A stretch of 64,000 nucleotides of DNA, from positions 372,001-436,000 of the forward strand of contig NZ_VCHA01000003.1 of assembly GCF_016597815.1 (NCBI RefSeq), read 5' to 3'. The position numbers and the translations under genes are program-made. The DNA comes from Marinobacter sp. DY40_1A1. Its GTDB lineage: Bacteria > Pseudomonadota > Gammaproteobacteria > Pseudomonadales > Oleiphilaceae. Shown in pieces: positions 9,170 to 18,586 of the stretch. Under the pieces are notes generated by a model that had not been told where the DNA came from, made no database searches, and worked only from the letters and a program-made list of their open reading frames with translations. Position 1 is the first letter of the stretch; every line of letters begins with the position of its first letter.

Positions 9170-10844
9170 CCTGTTCAGACATATCAGTGGCCAGAGCCTT
9201 TAGCCGCTGAGCAGCCATGCCTGCCCGATGCGTCCCCTGAGCGGTCTGCTCTGAGATTGCAACAATCTCATGAACATTCTGGTTAATGGTCTCGGAAACA
9301 CTGGTCTGTTCTTCAGCGGCGCTGGCAATTTGGGTGTTCATATCATTAATAGTACTGACTGCCTGATTAATCTTTTGCAGAGCACCATTCACCTTACGCG
9401 TCTCTGCAACCGTGGCCTCGCTTCGCTCACTGATCGAGCCGATCAGCTTCACTGCGTTGCCTGCACCGGATTGCAGCCGTTCAATGGTTTCCTGGATTTC
9501 CTGCGTACTCTTTTGAGTCCTGCTCGCTAGCGTCCGCACTTCATCTGCCACAACCGCGAATCCTCGACCCGCTTCCCCGGCCCGGGCAGCCTCGATAGCC
9601 GCATTCAGGGCAAGCAGGTTAGTCTGATCAGCGATCTCCCGGATCACCTCCAGAACCGAGTCGATCTGGCGGGAGTCTGAGCCGAGCTTCTCAATAACAC
9701 TCACGCCCTGTTCAACCTGTTCAGACAAGCCGCCGATCACCTCAATGGTCTCATGCACCAAACCCTGCGCATCAGATACCTGAACATTGGCGCGATCTGC
9801 TGCATCAGAGGCCTCACTGGCATTATTCGCCACTTCCTGAGCTGCCGCGGTCATCTCATTCATGGCCGTTGCCACTTGGTCACTCTCGGATTTTTGGCGC
9901 TCCACACCTTGCTCAGCCTCATCCATTATTTCGCTCAACTCTGTAGAGGCCTCATTCAGGGTGCGGGTAGAAGTGAGAACCTGCTCAACCAAACCATGCA
10001 CCTGGTCTGCAAAGCTATTGAATGCCGTCGCCAACTGCCCCAACTCATCCTTGCTGCCTGCATCCAATCTGCGGGTCAGATCTCCATCACCGCTGGCGAT
10101 GTCGTTCATTGCAGATACTGCAGTTTTCAGCGGCCGGATAATACTGCGCACAACAATCAATGCCAGCAAAACGATAACCGCCAGCGCAATCACGGAGGTT
10201 GTTATTGAGCCGACAACCGCGTTGCTCAATGCATTAGCAACATTGCTGTCCATTGCAGCCACCTGCGCCTCCAGACCATCTATCCAAAACCCCGTGCCAA
10301 TCATGATATTCCACTCAGGTATCATTTCGGCGTAACCCAGTTTTGGGGCTACCTGCCCGGTGCTCTCGTTTTCCCACTCGTAGGGGACATAGCCCCCTCC
10401 GTTACGAGCCACCTGAACGAGCTCACGAATCAGAAATTTTCCGGTGGGGTCTTTAAAGCCCCATAGGTTCTTGCCTTCCAGGGCTGGCTTTACGCCATGC
10501 ATGACACTTACACCGCTGGTGTCGTAGGCAAACATGTAGCCCGGGCTACCGGAGTCATCAAACCTGAGCTGGCGCAGAATATTCCAGGCTTGCTCCTTAA
10601 TTTCAGGGTCATTGGCAGAGCCGGGCTGCTTATAAAGGTGAGCTATCGAGGTGCGGGCAAGCTCAATATAGTTCTTAAGCTCTTGGCGCTTGCTTGCCTC
10701 CATATCCGCGGAAAAGCCCGCAACCGCTTCATCGCCTATGCCTTGGGCCTGTTTAAGATTGTAAGTCGTCAGGAATGCTGTGAGCACAATCACTGGTACA
10801 AGCGCCAATAAAAGCACCCGTGTCTGAATGGTCAGATTTTTCAT
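9150..10844 (-). CDS. Methyl-accepting chemotaxis protein with single Cache sensor
   Basis: A 564-residue chemoreceptor: transmembrane segment at about 9-29, a periplasmic sCache_2-type sensor (about 35-190; [19 protein letters not shown], then [17 protein letters not shown]), a second transmembrane segment (about 208-230), a HAMP domain, and the cytoplasmic signalling hairpin with the conserved tip [35 protein letters not shown]. There is no C-terminal CheR-binding pentapeptide. sCache_2 receptors often sense small carboxylates, which would fit the TRAP and DctBD genes just upstream, but the ligand cannot be read from sequence. The stop overlaps the convergent ATPase gene. Confidence 0.93.
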   Translation of the reverse strand: MKNLTIQTRVLLLALVPVIVLTAFLTTYNLKQAQGIGDEAVAGFSADMEASKRQELKNYIELARTSIAHLYKQPGSANDPEIKEQAWNILRQLRFDDSGSPGYMFAYDTSGVSVMHGVKPALEGKNLWGFKDPTGKFLIRELVQVARNGGGYVPYEWENESTGQVAPKLGYAEMIPEWNIMIGTGFWIDGLEAQVAAMDSNVANALSNAVVGSITTSVIALAVIVLLALIVVRSIIRPLKTAVSAMNDIASGDGDLTRRLDAGSKDELGQLATAFNSFADQVHGLVEQVLTSTRTLNEASTELSEIMDEAEQGVERQKSESDQVATAMNEMTAAAQEVANNASEASDAADRANVQVSDAQGLVHETIEVIGGLSEQVEQGVSVIEKLGSDSRQIDSVLEVIREIADQTNLLALNAAIEAARAGEAGRGFAVVADEVRTLASRTQKSTQEIQETIERLQSGAGNAVKLIGSISERSEATVAETRKVNGALQKINQAVSTINDMNTQIASAAEEQTSVSETINQNVHEIVAISEQTAQGTHRAGMAAQRLKALATDMSEQVSRYRV

Positions 10845-11008
10845 AACTAATAAGTCTTGTGTCTGCTGGGAGGAATGGGCGGAAGACTCAACCCGTTATT
10901 AAAGGTGGCAGAATGCTACAGAATAACCATCAAAATTATCATTGAGGGTACTGCGTAGTTTGTATCCCCCATGTAAATATTCGTGCGCCTGCGTATCAGC
11001 CGCCGGGC

Positions 11009-12361
11009 TCAATCTTTAAACTGCGCCTTGTCCAGACCGTGCTTCTTCATTTTGTCGTAGAGGGTTTTGCGGGCTACTCCCAACTGCACCATGGTGTCTT
11101 TAATGCTCCCCTGACAAGCATTCAAGGCACTGGTCAGCACTGAATGCTCAAAGCTGTCCATCATTTCTGTCAGGGTACGTCGCCCGCTCACATCCGCCTT
11201 GGCCGCTGGTTCACTATCATCAAGTGCCGCCGGACCCAGCAGCACATACCGCTCGGCAAGGTTACGCAATTCACGGACATTTCCCGGCCAGCTGTGATGC
11301 ATAAGCCGCGCAGCCTGGCTCGCATCCAGAGGAATACTCTCCCGGTCGTAACGGGCTGCGGCAATCAGAACAAAGTGATGAAACAGCATGGGAATATCTT
11401 CTTTGCGCTCCCGCAAGGGCGGAATATCCACCTTCACCACGTTCAACCGATAGTATAGGTCGGCACGAAAACTCCCTTCATCACTGAGCGCCTTCAGGTC
11501 CGCTTTGGTGGCGGCAATAATGCGCACATCCACCTCCTGCACCTGATTGCTGCCCAAGCGCTCCACCTTCTGTTCTTCAAGTACACGCAGCAGCTTGATC
11601 TGCAGTGGCATGGGCATACTTTCCACTTCATCAAGAAACAGAGTGCCCCGATGTGCGTGTTCGATCTTACCTATGCGGCGTTTGTCTGCGCCGGTAAAGG
11701 CGCCTGCCTCATGCCCGAACAATTCGCTTTCAATGAGGTTTTCCGGCACGGCTCCGCAGTTGATCGCGACAAAGTTATGAGCGCCCCGCGGGCTGTTCTC
11801 GTGAATATAGCGAGCCAGGGCATCCTTACCGGAACCTGTCTCGCCAAACAGCAGGGTGTTGGCAGAAATATCGAGAATCGGCGTGATAGTATCCATCACT
11901 TTTTGCATGCTTGGCGTGTCACCAAGGATTCTGGGGCCTGGCCGGGCCAGATGGCGCAACTGGGCCTTGAGCCGACGGTTTTCCAGCGCAAGATTGCGTT
12001 TCTCCAGAGCGTGCCGAAGAAGCTCAATCAGTTCATCGTGATTGAAGGGCTTTTCTATAAAATCGTAGGCGCCTTGCTGCATGGCGGAAACTGCCGTGCT
12101 GATGTCACCCTGACCGGTCAGAATAATCACCGGAATGGCTTTATCCAGTGCCTGGACGGCGCTTAGCATCTCCAGCCCATCCATTCCCGGCATGTTGTAA
12201 TCGCACAACACTACACCACTGTAATCCGGCGTAACGGCCTCAAGCCCTGCCTCGGCACTTTCAAAACATTGCACAGGCAAGTCTTCCAGAGTCAGCGTTT
12301 GGGCAATTGATTTCCGTATGTGCGGATCATCATCAACAAAAATTACCGAGGGTTCTGTCAT
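11009..12361 (-). CDS. dctD: Sigma-54-dependent response regulator, DctD type
   Basis: A 450-residue NtrC-family regulator. The receiver domain (1-120) has phosphoacceptor D54 (VVLCDYNMPGMDG) and K104; the AAA+ domain (about 145-380) has Walker A GETGSGKD at 173-180 and the sigma-54 contact loop GAFTGA at 220-225; a Fis-type helix-turn-helix ends the protein (GSIKDTMVQLGVARKTLYDKMKKHGL). It overlaps the histidine kinase gene by 4 bp. A sigma-54 promoter in front of the adjacent TRAP receptor gene is its most likely target. The receptor there is TAXI type and not DctP, so the dct name reflects the regulator family, not the substrate. Confidence 0.92.
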   Translation of the reverse strand: MTEPSVIFVDDDPHIRKSIAQTLTLEDLPVQCFESAEAGLEAVTPDYSGVVLCDYNMPGMDGLEMLSAVQALDKAIPVIILTGQGDISTAVSAMQQGAYDFIEKPFNHDELIELLRHALEKRNLALENRRLKAQLRHLARPGPRILGDTPSMQKVMDTITPILDISANTLLFGETGSGKDALARYIHENSPRGAHNFVAINCGAVPENLIESELFGHEAGAFTGADKRRIGKIEHAHRGTLFLDEVESMPMPLQIKLLRVLEEQKVERLGSNQVQEVDVRIIAATKADLKALSDEGSFRADLYYRLNVVKVDIPPLRERKEDIPMLFHHFVLIAAARYDRESIPLDASQAARLMHHSWPGNVRELRNLAERYVLLGPAALDDSEPAAKADVSGRRTLTEMMDSFEHSVLTSALNACQGSIKDTMVQLGVARKTLYDKMKKHGLDKAQFKD

Positions 12362-14172
12362 TCCGTTGCCTCCCGTTTTTGCAGTGTAAATTCAAACTCC
12401 GCTCCCGGCGCGTCGCTACGATTGCGCCCCGTAAGCCGGCCACCCAAAGCATCCGCAATCTGCCTTGATATGGACAATCCCAGCCCAAGCCCCTGTTTAA
12501 CAGACTTGGTAGTAAAGAAGGGTTCAAAAATCTGTTCGGTATTTGCTGGCAGCCCGGTTCCGTTATCCCGCACAAGGCAGCGCCAGCACTCTCCCTGCTC
12601 CTCAACATCAATTGTAATAACTGGCTGCCCCTGGCTTTCAACAGCCTGAACCGCATTGGCGAGCAAGTTAACCATAACCTGCTCAATCCGGATCAGGTCG
12701 CCGTGACATAGCACAGGCTGCTCAGGGCGGTTCCACCGGATATCAATACCCACACTGCTTTTCTGCGCCACGATAATCTTCAGGGAGGCATCCACAGACA
12801 AGCGAAAATCCACAATGGTTGGTGGCCCTTCAGATTTGCGGGCAAATACCTTGAACTGGCGGGTCAACTCGGCCATTTTGTCGCACAGAAGCACAATTTC
12901 ACTAAGGTTCTCATCCACCATATCGGCGGCACCTTTTTCCAGAAACCGTCGGCTGTTTCTGGCGTAAGTCTGGATTGCAGTAAGTGGCTGGCTCATTTCG
13001 TGATTAAGCCCAGCCGACATCTGGCCCAACACCGCCAGCTTGGCGGCCTGAATCAGCTCCTGCTGGGTTTCCCGTAATTCACTCTGGGTGCGCTCACGCT
13101 CTCGAATTTCGTCCATGAGTTTGCGATTGGATTGCTCCAGGTCGGCCGTTCGCTCGGCAACGCTAAGCTCCAACTGCTCCCCTCTCAGCGCCAATTCCGC
13201 CTCACGACGATAGCGCTCACGTAAATACAGCCATGCCAGCAGAACACCAAAATAGATAGCTATGCCACCCAGCACGAACCCGAGACGGGTCCATACTACC
13301 GAACGCGTACTGACCATTACCCGCAACGTCCAGTCCAGCCTCGGCAGCGGTGTTGTAACGCTCAGGTATTCATGGGCACGGCCATCTTCCCGAATGCGCA
13401 AGGTCTCGGATGCCCCCGACAAGCCGAAAGGCTTACCCAGATACTGCAGAGATACAGGCCTGAGATCCCGATCCGGGTAGCGTTGGCGAGATGCCTCACC
13501 AGGTGCTTGTTCAGCACTGCCAGTAAAGTCGCGATACAACCACTCCGGCTTACTGGCCAGGAAACTGACACCGGCTTCATCCAGCACCACCATTTCGGCC
13601 TCACGCACAGAAGCCGGCCTGTGCCATTGGGATTCCAGCTCATGTACCAAAACTTTCACGACCACCACACCCAGTAACTGGCCTTGCTCAGCACGCACCG
13701 GATGAGAAAAATACAGCCCCCGAACCCGAGAGGTGGAACCCAGTGCGAAATAGATGGCAGACCTGCCGGATGTTATAGCTTCATAGAAATAGGGGCGAAA
13801 ACTGAAATTGCGACCAACAAAACTGCCGGCCTGCTGGTAGTTGTTGGCAGCAATTGTCAGCCCGGCTGTGTCCATCAAGTACACATCCGAGCTGCCAACG
13901 ATGGTCGCCATACGCTGCATTTCTTCATTGGCCTGATGAACAACGGCAGGATTGCCTGGTGCGCTCAGGGCTGCCGCAAGCAAAGGATGCTCGGCCATCA
14001 ACTCCGGAATAGGCAGGTAGCGGTTAAGCTCATTACCCACAAGTTGACGGTAGCGGAACGACTCTTCCAGGCTATCCCGCTCAACCTGCTGGTAACCAGC
14101 CCAACCGCCCAACATCCAGGACACAGCAAGGGTGATCAAAAATACAACAAACGCGCCTATCCGGTAGGACAT
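12358..14172 (-). CDS. dctB: Sensor histidine kinase, DctB type
   Basis: A 604-residue membrane kinase with two transmembrane segments (about 5-25 and 300-325) flanking a periplasmic double-Cache region, a coiled coil (about 335-385), a HisKA domain with H391 in GLNHEMSQPLTA, and an ATPase domain with N box VMVNLLANAVQAVE, G1 RDNGTGLP and G2 GLGLGLSISRQIADALGG. It phosphorylates the regulator encoded by the overlapping downstream gene. Orthologues sense extracellular C4-dicarboxylates or related carboxylates; the ligand here is not established. Confidence 0.92.
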   Translation of the reverse strand: MSYRIGAFVVFLITLAVSWMLGGWAGYQQVERDSLEESFRYRQLVGNELNRYLPIPELMAEHPLLAAALSAPGNPAVVHQANEEMQRMATIVGSSDVYLMDTAGLTIAANNYQQAGSFVGRNFSFRPYFYEAITSGRSAIYFALGSTSRVRGLYFSHPVRAEQGQLLGVVVVKVLVHELESQWHRPASVREAEMVVLDEAGVSFLASKPEWLYRDFTGSAEQAPGEASRQRYPDRDLRPVSLQYLGKPFGLSGASETLRIREDGRAHEYLSVTTPLPRLDWTLRVMVSTRSVVWTRLGFVLGGIAIYFGVLLAWLYLRERYRREAELALRGEQLELSVAERTADLEQSNRKLMDEIRERERTQSELRETQQELIQAAKLAVLGQMSAGLNHEMSQPLTAIQTYARNSRRFLEKGAADMVDENLSEIVLLCDKMAELTRQFKVFARKSEGPPTIVDFRLSVDASLKIIVAQKSSVGIDIRWNRPEQPVLCHGDLIRIEQVMVNLLANAVQAVESQGQPVITIDVEEQGECWRCLVRDNGTGLPANTEQIFEPFFTTKSVKQGLGLGLSISRQIADALGGRLTGRNRSDAPGAEFEFTLQKREATE

Positions 14173-14210
14173 ATTCCGGCTCCCGCCACACCGTTAGAGG
14201 ACGCCAGAGT

Positions 14211-14246
14211 ATCGCCCGCCCCCCTGAGGAACAAGGGCCGGGCGAT
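14211..14246 (-). terminator. Hairpin after the TRAP permease gene
   Basis: Perfect 8-bp arms (ATCGCCCG with CGGGCGAT) enclose a 20-base loop in the 83-bp gap between the TRAP permease stop (14256) and the dctB start (14172). No T-run follows on the minus strand, so termination would be partial; read-through could link transporter and regulators. Confidence 0.4.
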
Positions 14247-14255
14247 GAGTCAAAC

Positions 14256-16436
14256 TCAGGCAGCAGCGAGACGACCTTTGCGCTGGCGCTGCATCAAAAA
14301 CGCCGCCGCCGCAAGGGCAACGCCCACCAGATCGGACACCAATCCCCCTTCAATCATCATCAGGGCGGCACCGATCAGCAATATACGGACGATCCAGGAT
14401 GCAGTGACATTGCCGAACCAGCCCAGCACACCTCCAGAAAGCAGATACACACCAAAGAGTGCTGTAACCAGTGCCCGTGCAATATCGAACCAGCCTGCCT
14501 CCATCAACAGCGCGCCGTTGTAGAAGAACATGAAGGGCACGATAAATGCTGCAATACCAATTCTGAAAGAAGCCACAGAGGTTTCCATTGCATTGGCACC
14601 AGAGATACCTGCCGCAGCATAAGACGCCAATGCAACCGGCGGAGTAATGGCCGAAACCACCGCAAAGTAGAACACGAAGAAGTGCGCCGTCAGCGGCTCA
14701 ATACCCAGCTGTACAAGGCCTGGCGCAACCACTGAGGCAGCGACTGCATAAGCCGCTGTTGTAGGCATTCCCATGCCCAGAAGAATGGAAATAAACATGG
14801 CAAAAATCAGCGCCAGCAACTGGCTTGCCTCCGCCACATCGAGCAGCAATACCGAAAAGCGTGCACCGACACCGGTCAGGGAAATAACACCCACAATAAC
14901 GCCCGCTGCGGCACACACCACAATGATCTGTATGGCCATGTAGGAAGCGGTTTCCAGTGCGTGCAATATCTGCCGAATGCCCATTTTGTTAGGCGAGAAC
15001 CAACTGACTACGGCCGCAGAAACCATCGCCAGAGTACCGGCACGAATGACAGAGTAGCCCATAAACAGGGCCACTATGAGAATAATAATGGGCAAGAACA
15101 GGTAGCACTGCTTCACCATGGTGCGCAGCTTTGGCAGCTCATCTTCCCGCATACCACGCATACCGGTTTTAGCGGCTTCAAAATCCACCATAAAGTACAC
15201 AGAGGCGAAGTAGAGTATTGCGGGAATAATGGCGGCAATGGCGATTTCGGTATAAGGGATACCGGTAATCTCGGCCATGATGAAGGCACCTGCCCCCATA
15301 ATCGGTGGCATGATCTGGCCACCGGTAGATGCAGCGGCTTCCACAGCGCCTGCCGATTTTTTGCTGTAACCCACCTTCTTCATCAACGGAATCGTCAGTG
15401 ATCCTGTGGATACCACGTTACCTGCACTGGTACCGTTGATCATACCCATAAGGCCAGAGGCAAAAATAGACACCTTGGCAGGACCACCCCGCGAGCGCCC
15501 GGCGGCTGCAAACGCAAAGTTTACAAAGTAATCACCCACTTTGGACGACTGCAAAAACGCGGCAAAAATAATGAACAGAATAATGTAGGTAGACGACACA
15601 GCGGTGGTGGGCCCAAGAATACCGGCATCGGTATATACCTGGCTAAAGAAACGCTGAACAGACAGCCCTGGATAGCCCAAAAAGCCCGGCAGGTATGGCC
15701 CGGCAAACACATATACAAGAAACACCAGCCCGATAATCACCAGGGCCAGGCCGGCAACCCGGCGAGTCAGCTCCATAATCAACGCCGTGCCTGCCACAGC
15801 GGCAAAGGATATGCCCACCGGAGCAAAGGAGGTGCCCGTAGACATGCGCATGGAGCTGTTATAAGCCACAAGAAAGTATGCTGCGACAGCAATTGAACAC
15901 ACACACAGCACCAGATCCGGCAAACTAAAGCGCGAACGTTCACGCTGATGGAACCAACTCAGCACAATACCTACGCCCGTTACCGCCAATAAAGGCCAGC
16001 CAAAATGCCAGGTTTCCAGGTCAACGGGAATTCGCATGGCGCCGTTCTGAACCATCTGCCAGAACGAATAAGTCTGGTATAGCACGTAAAATGCAGGGAC
16101 TAGCGCTACCGCGCTGATCCACGTTGTCCAACGGTGGCGCGCAGAGCCCTCTTCGGCTGAAACAAAACGGGCACCGGCGAACAAAACAAACCCGATAACA
16201 AGCGCACCGGCAATATGCACAATCCGGAACGACCAGGTTTCCAAAGGCGCAATATTCAGCGAATAGAGATGGAAAGAGGAATAGGCAATCGCGAGCAATG
16301 TCACAAACTTCAGCATGCCGCCTTCAAACAGCCTGCGATTTGCCTCTACAGGCTCCTTGTCCACATCATGGGCAAGCACGTGGTCTTCGCCCACCTCTAT
16401 GTCAGAAAAGTCTTTGGGGTGTCGTTCAAGTGTCAT
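14256..16436 (-). CDS. TRAP transporter fused permease (4TM/12TM, DctQM fusion)
   Basis: A 726-residue polytopic inner-membrane protein that joins the small (DctQ-like, about 50-200) and large (DctM-like, about 220-690) TRAP permease subunits, the form normally paired with TAXI receptors. DctM-type segments are visible, including FASGLMGMINGTSAGNVVSTGS, SIPLMKKVGYSKK-like text and GGQIMPPIMGAGAFIMAE. It imports an organic acid using a sodium gradient. The start chosen is the ATG at 16436, which has AGGA upstream, instead of an earlier in-frame codon at 16472. It follows its receptor gene after two hairpins. Confidence 0.92.
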   Translation of the reverse strand: MTLERHPKDFSDIEVGEDHVLAHDVDKEPVEANRRLFEGGMLKFVTLLAIAYSSFHLYSLNIAPLETWSFRIVHIAGALVIGFVLFAGARFVSAEEGSARHRWTTWISAVALVPAFYVLYQTYSFWQMVQNGAMRIPVDLETWHFGWPLLAVTGVGIVLSWFHQRERSRFSLPDLVLCVCSIAVAAYFLVAYNSSMRMSTGTSFAPVGISFAAVAGTALIMELTRRVAGLALVIIGLVFLVYVFAGPYLPGFLGYPGLSVQRFFSQVYTDAGILGPTTAVSSTYIILFIIFAAFLQSSKVGDYFVNFAFAAAGRSRGGPAKVSIFASGLMGMINGTSAGNVVSTGSLTIPLMKKVGYSKKSAGAVEAAASTGGQIMPPIMGAGAFIMAEITGIPYTEIAIAAIIPAILYFASVYFMVDFEAAKTGMRGMREDELPKLRTMVKQCYLFLPIIILIVALFMGYSVIRAGTLAMVSAAVVSWFSPNKMGIRQILHALETASYMAIQIIVVCAAAGVIVGVISLTGVGARFSVLLLDVAEASQLLALIFAMFISILLGMGMPTTAAYAVAASVVAPGLVQLGIEPLTAHFFVFYFAVVSAITPPVALASYAAAGISGANAMETSVASFRIGIAAFIVPFMFFYNGALLMEAGWFDIARALVTALFGVYLLSGGVLGWFGNVTASWIVRILLIGAALMMIEGGLVSDLVGVALAAAAFLMQRQRKGRLAAA

Positions 16437-16463
16437 CGGGTGTCCTGCCTGAAGGCAAATCGG

Positions 16464-16506
16464 AGCCGGCAATCTGCCGGCTATTATTCAGGGGCCTTGC
16501 GGCCCC
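16464..16506 (-). repeat. Two hairpins between TAXI receptor and TRAP permease genes
   Basis: Two compact perfect stems lie in the intergenic gap: AGCCGGCA/TGCCGGCT with a 3-base loop (16464-16482) and GGGGCC/GGCCCC with a 4-base loop (16491-16506). On the minus-strand transcript they come just after the receptor stop and before the permease. Such structures commonly stabilise the upstream message or cause partial termination, giving more receptor than permease. Confidence 0.6.
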
Positions 16507-16535
16507 CTTTCATTCAGCCATTCAAAACAACAGCG

Positions 16536-17513
16536 TTATTTGATCTTGCTGGCTTCGATGGTGTAACCGTTCTCGTTGAACCAACGAGCTGCACCGGAAT
16601 GCCAAGGCAATACGTTGTTCTTGTTGTAGTTCTCGGGAATCGAATTACGAGCTGCCTTGTGGATAGAAACCATCCGCTCATTCTGCTCCATGGTCAGCTT
16701 GGTAATTTCATACACAAAGCTTTCCGGAACATCGCAATTCACCATGGCAAAGTTCCACATGGAAACCACACGCGAGGGCTCATTCAGAGACTGATAAGTG
16801 CTTGCCGGAATAATGAATTCAGATACCGGGAAGTTGTCCGTCACCTTCTTGGCTTCTGCATCGGTCATTCCAATAATGTTTACATTGGTTTGAACCTCCA
16901 ACTGACTAACAGCCGGAATAGGAATACCTGCAGCAAAGGCAACAACATCAATCAGACCATCCTGAAGCTGGCCACCAAGATCCGACCAACTGCCATTACG
17001 GCGTTTGAAGTTCACCCCCAGGGTTTCCATCATGCGCGGGAAATAAGTATCGGAGGTTGAGCCAGCGGGGCCGAAACCGATGGTGGCACCGTCGGGGATA
17101 TCAGAAATAGACTTGATTCCGGAACTGCTCAGCGCCGTTACCGAAAAAGGCGTCTCGTACATGGGGAACATGGCGCATACGTTGTCCATCTTCATACCGG
17201 GCGCCAGCGGGCTGTTGCCATCCATGGATTCACGAGCCGGGCCCATCGTAGTAAGGCCGAACTTGAGATCACCAGTGTGCACCAGAGCCATGTTCTGCAT
17301 AGGCCCGCCAGTGATTTCGGCGCCACCGGAAACGCCCAGACTTTCTGCAACAAAGTTAGCCCAGCCAGAACCATAGGCGAAATAGGTGCCGCCCTGACTT
17401 GCCGTACCCACAGTAAAGTTATCCGGCCAACCGGCCCGATCCTGGGCAACAACGGGACTGGCAACAACAAGAGTAGAGGCGAATGCCGCCGCGATAATGG
17501 CTTGGTTCTTCAT
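16536..17513 (-). CDS. TAXI-family TRAP transporter solute-binding protein
   Basis: A periplasmic receptor of 325 residues with a signal peptide (about 1-23, cleavage after ASPVVAQ). TAXI features include FTVGTASQGGTYFAYGSGWANFV near the N-terminus, then TTMGPARESMDG and IGFGPAGSTSDTYFPRMM. It captures the substrate for the fused permease downstream. The ATG at 17513 is chosen because the signal peptide starts there and AGGGA precedes it; an earlier in-frame start at 17606 would overlap the sigma-54 promoter. Ligand unknown; TAXI receptors often take glutamate or other carboxylates. Confidence 0.93.
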   Translation of the reverse strand: MKNQAIIAAAFASTLVVASPVVAQDRAGWPDNFTVGTASQGGTYFAYGSGWANFVAESLGVSGGAEITGGPMQNMALVHTGDLKFGLTTMGPARESMDGNSPLAPGMKMDNVCAMFPMYETPFSVTALSSSGIKSISDIPDGATIGFGPAGSTSDTYFPRMMETLGVNFKRRNGSWSDLGGQLQDGLIDVVAFAAGIPIPAVSQLEVQTNVNIIGMTDAEAKKVTDNFPVSEFIIPASTYQSLNEPSRVVSMWNFAMVNCDVPESFVYEITKLTMEQNERMVSIHKAARNSIPENYNKNNVLPWHSGAARWFNENGYTIEASKIK

Positions 17514-17589
17514 AGAGACTGTTCCCTGATTCGTTTTGTTTGTTGGGTGCTCGACGGAGCCCACTAAGGGCTGCGATAAGCTCATCTGA

Positions 17590-17605
17590 TGCAAACAACA
17601 AGCCA
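17590..17605 (-). promoter_or_regulatory. Sigma-54 (-24/-12) promoter of the TRAP operon
   Basis: On the minus strand the sequence TGGCTTGTTGTTTGCA matches the sigma-54 consensus TGGCACG-N4-TTGCA at all but two positions, with GG and GC exactly 12 bases apart. It would start transcription near 17578, about 65 bases before the TAXI receptor ATG. The adjacent DctD-type activator has the GAFTGA loop needed to work on such a promoter. Confidence 0.8.
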
Positions 17606-17664
17606 AAAAATAAATTCACTTAAAAACAACAGCCTACCAACAAGCACCACTTCGCTCGCAGAAA

Positions 17665-17714
17665 ATTGGGTACATTCCCACCCATCCCCAGCCAACATTG
17701 GGTGAATTTCCGCC
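17665..17714 (-). promoter_or_regulatory. Tandem upstream activator repeats, candidate DctD sites
   Basis: Two related blocks, each beginning ATTGGGT (17665 and 17697), share the pattern ATTGGGT-N2-ATT-N-CC-N-CC (14 of 18 positions) and are 32 bp apart, close to three helical turns. The first also reads as a TGGG-N6-CCCA dyad. They lie about 60-110 bp upstream of the sigma-54 promoter, where an NtrC-family activator would bind. Confidence 0.55.
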
Positions 17715-17837
17715 AGCAAAACAGAACTCGCCTGCCCTGCGCAGCTATTGCAAGAACGCCATTACCGTTTCCCTTCTCAAGGCGCCTGAAGCCAAAAACA
17801 TTCATTCGCCTTCTAAACACTTCTTCTGCGCGAAACC

Positions 17838-17850
17838 CCTGATATTCAGG
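17838..17850. promoter_or_regulatory. Short perfect dyad in the TRAP/betI intergenic region
   Basis: CCTGA-TAT-TCAGG is a perfect 5-bp inverted repeat in the 472-bp gap between the divergent TAXI receptor and betI genes. It lies outside both the sigma-54 elements and the BetI-type dyads. Its ligand is unknown, and a repeat this short could occur by chance. Confidence 0.25.
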
Positions 17851-17929
17851 ACTTAAATCGCACAAATCTCACCACCACTCCTTTTTACGCCGGTTTGATC
17901 TTTAGTATTCAAACCATTAACCTTCGTTC

Positions 17930-17967
17930 ATTGAACAGCCATTCAATATATTGAACACACATTCAAA
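17930..17967. promoter_or_regulatory. Two phased BetI-type operator dyads
   Basis: ATTGAA-N6-TTCAAT (17930-17947) and ATTGAA-N6-TTCAAA (17950-17967) form two dyads exactly 20 bp apart, ending about 19 bp before the betI ATG. Spacing near two helical turns suggests two TetR-type dimers on the same DNA face. BetI is known to repress its own operon in the absence of choline, so autoregulation is the natural reading. Confidence 0.75.
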
Positions 17968-17986
17968 AAACACAGGTCACGAGCAC

Positions 17987-18586
17987 ATGGCAAGAGTTGG
18001 AGTCGAGTCTATTAGGCGGCAGCAGCTGATCGACGCAACATTAGAAGTCATTGAAATCCATGGCTTTCAGGGCGCAACGATAGGAAAAATCGCAGCTGCC
18101 TCTGAACTGTCGGTTGGCATTGTGAGTCACTACTTTGGCGGCAAACAGGGCCTGCTTGAGGCGACTATGCGGTATTTGCTCTCGTGCTTGCAGGAAGATG
18201 CTTCAAAGCTAATGGCCGGCCAGCCCAACACCCCGCGTGAATGCTTAATGGCAATTGTGGATGCAAACTTCTCCGGTGTTCAGACACACGCTCAGTCGGC
18301 TAAAACCTGGCTGGCATTCTGGACCCAGGCCATGCACAGCCCGGAGTTGATGAGGCTACAACGGGTCAACGAGCGCCGCCTGCTATCCAACCTGATCTTC
18401 CACCTGCGCAAACTGATGCCCGGCGAGAGCGCACAGGCCACAGCGCAAACCCTGGCAGCAATGATCGACGGCTTCTGGCTACGCGCTGCCATGAGTGAAG
18501 GACGGATTGAGCCAGACCAAGCCGTTGCCCTGTGCAAAACCTATATCGACCAAGCCATCAAAGCGAATAACGGAGCCAGCGAATGA
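17987..18586 (+). CDS. betI: Choline-responsive TetR-family repressor BetI
   Basis: A 199-residue repressor. The N-terminal helix-turn-helix (about 10-55) contains [44 protein letters not shown], of which [15 protein letters not shown] is the typical BetI start; this fixes the ATG at 17987 rather than the TTG at 17951, which falls inside the operator. The C-terminal domain binds choline. It overlaps betB by 4 bp (ATGA), and two ATTGAA dyads sit just upstream. Confidence 0.95.
   Translation: MARVGVESIRRQQLIDATLEVIEIHGFQGATIGKIAAASELSVGIVSHYFGGKQGLLEATMRYLLSCLQEDASKLMAGQPNTPRECLMAIVDANFSGVQTHAQSAKTWLAFWTQAMHSPELMRLQRVNERRLLSNLIFHLRKLMPGESAQATAQTLAAMIDGFWLRAAMSEGRIEPDQAVALCKTYIDQAIKANNGASE

Noticed and set aside
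16536..17513. DctP-type C4-dicarboxylate receptor
   Set aside because: The sequence is of the TAXI type, and the permease is the 4TM/12TM fusion that goes with TAXI receptors.
17620..17865. An 81-residue minus-strand frame in the TRAP/betI gap
   Set aside because: It overlaps regulatory repeats and has no ribosome-binding site or recognisable sequence.
17951..17986. Upstream TTG start for betI
   Set aside because: It lies inside the second BetI dyad, and the ATG at 17987 matches the conserved BetI start.
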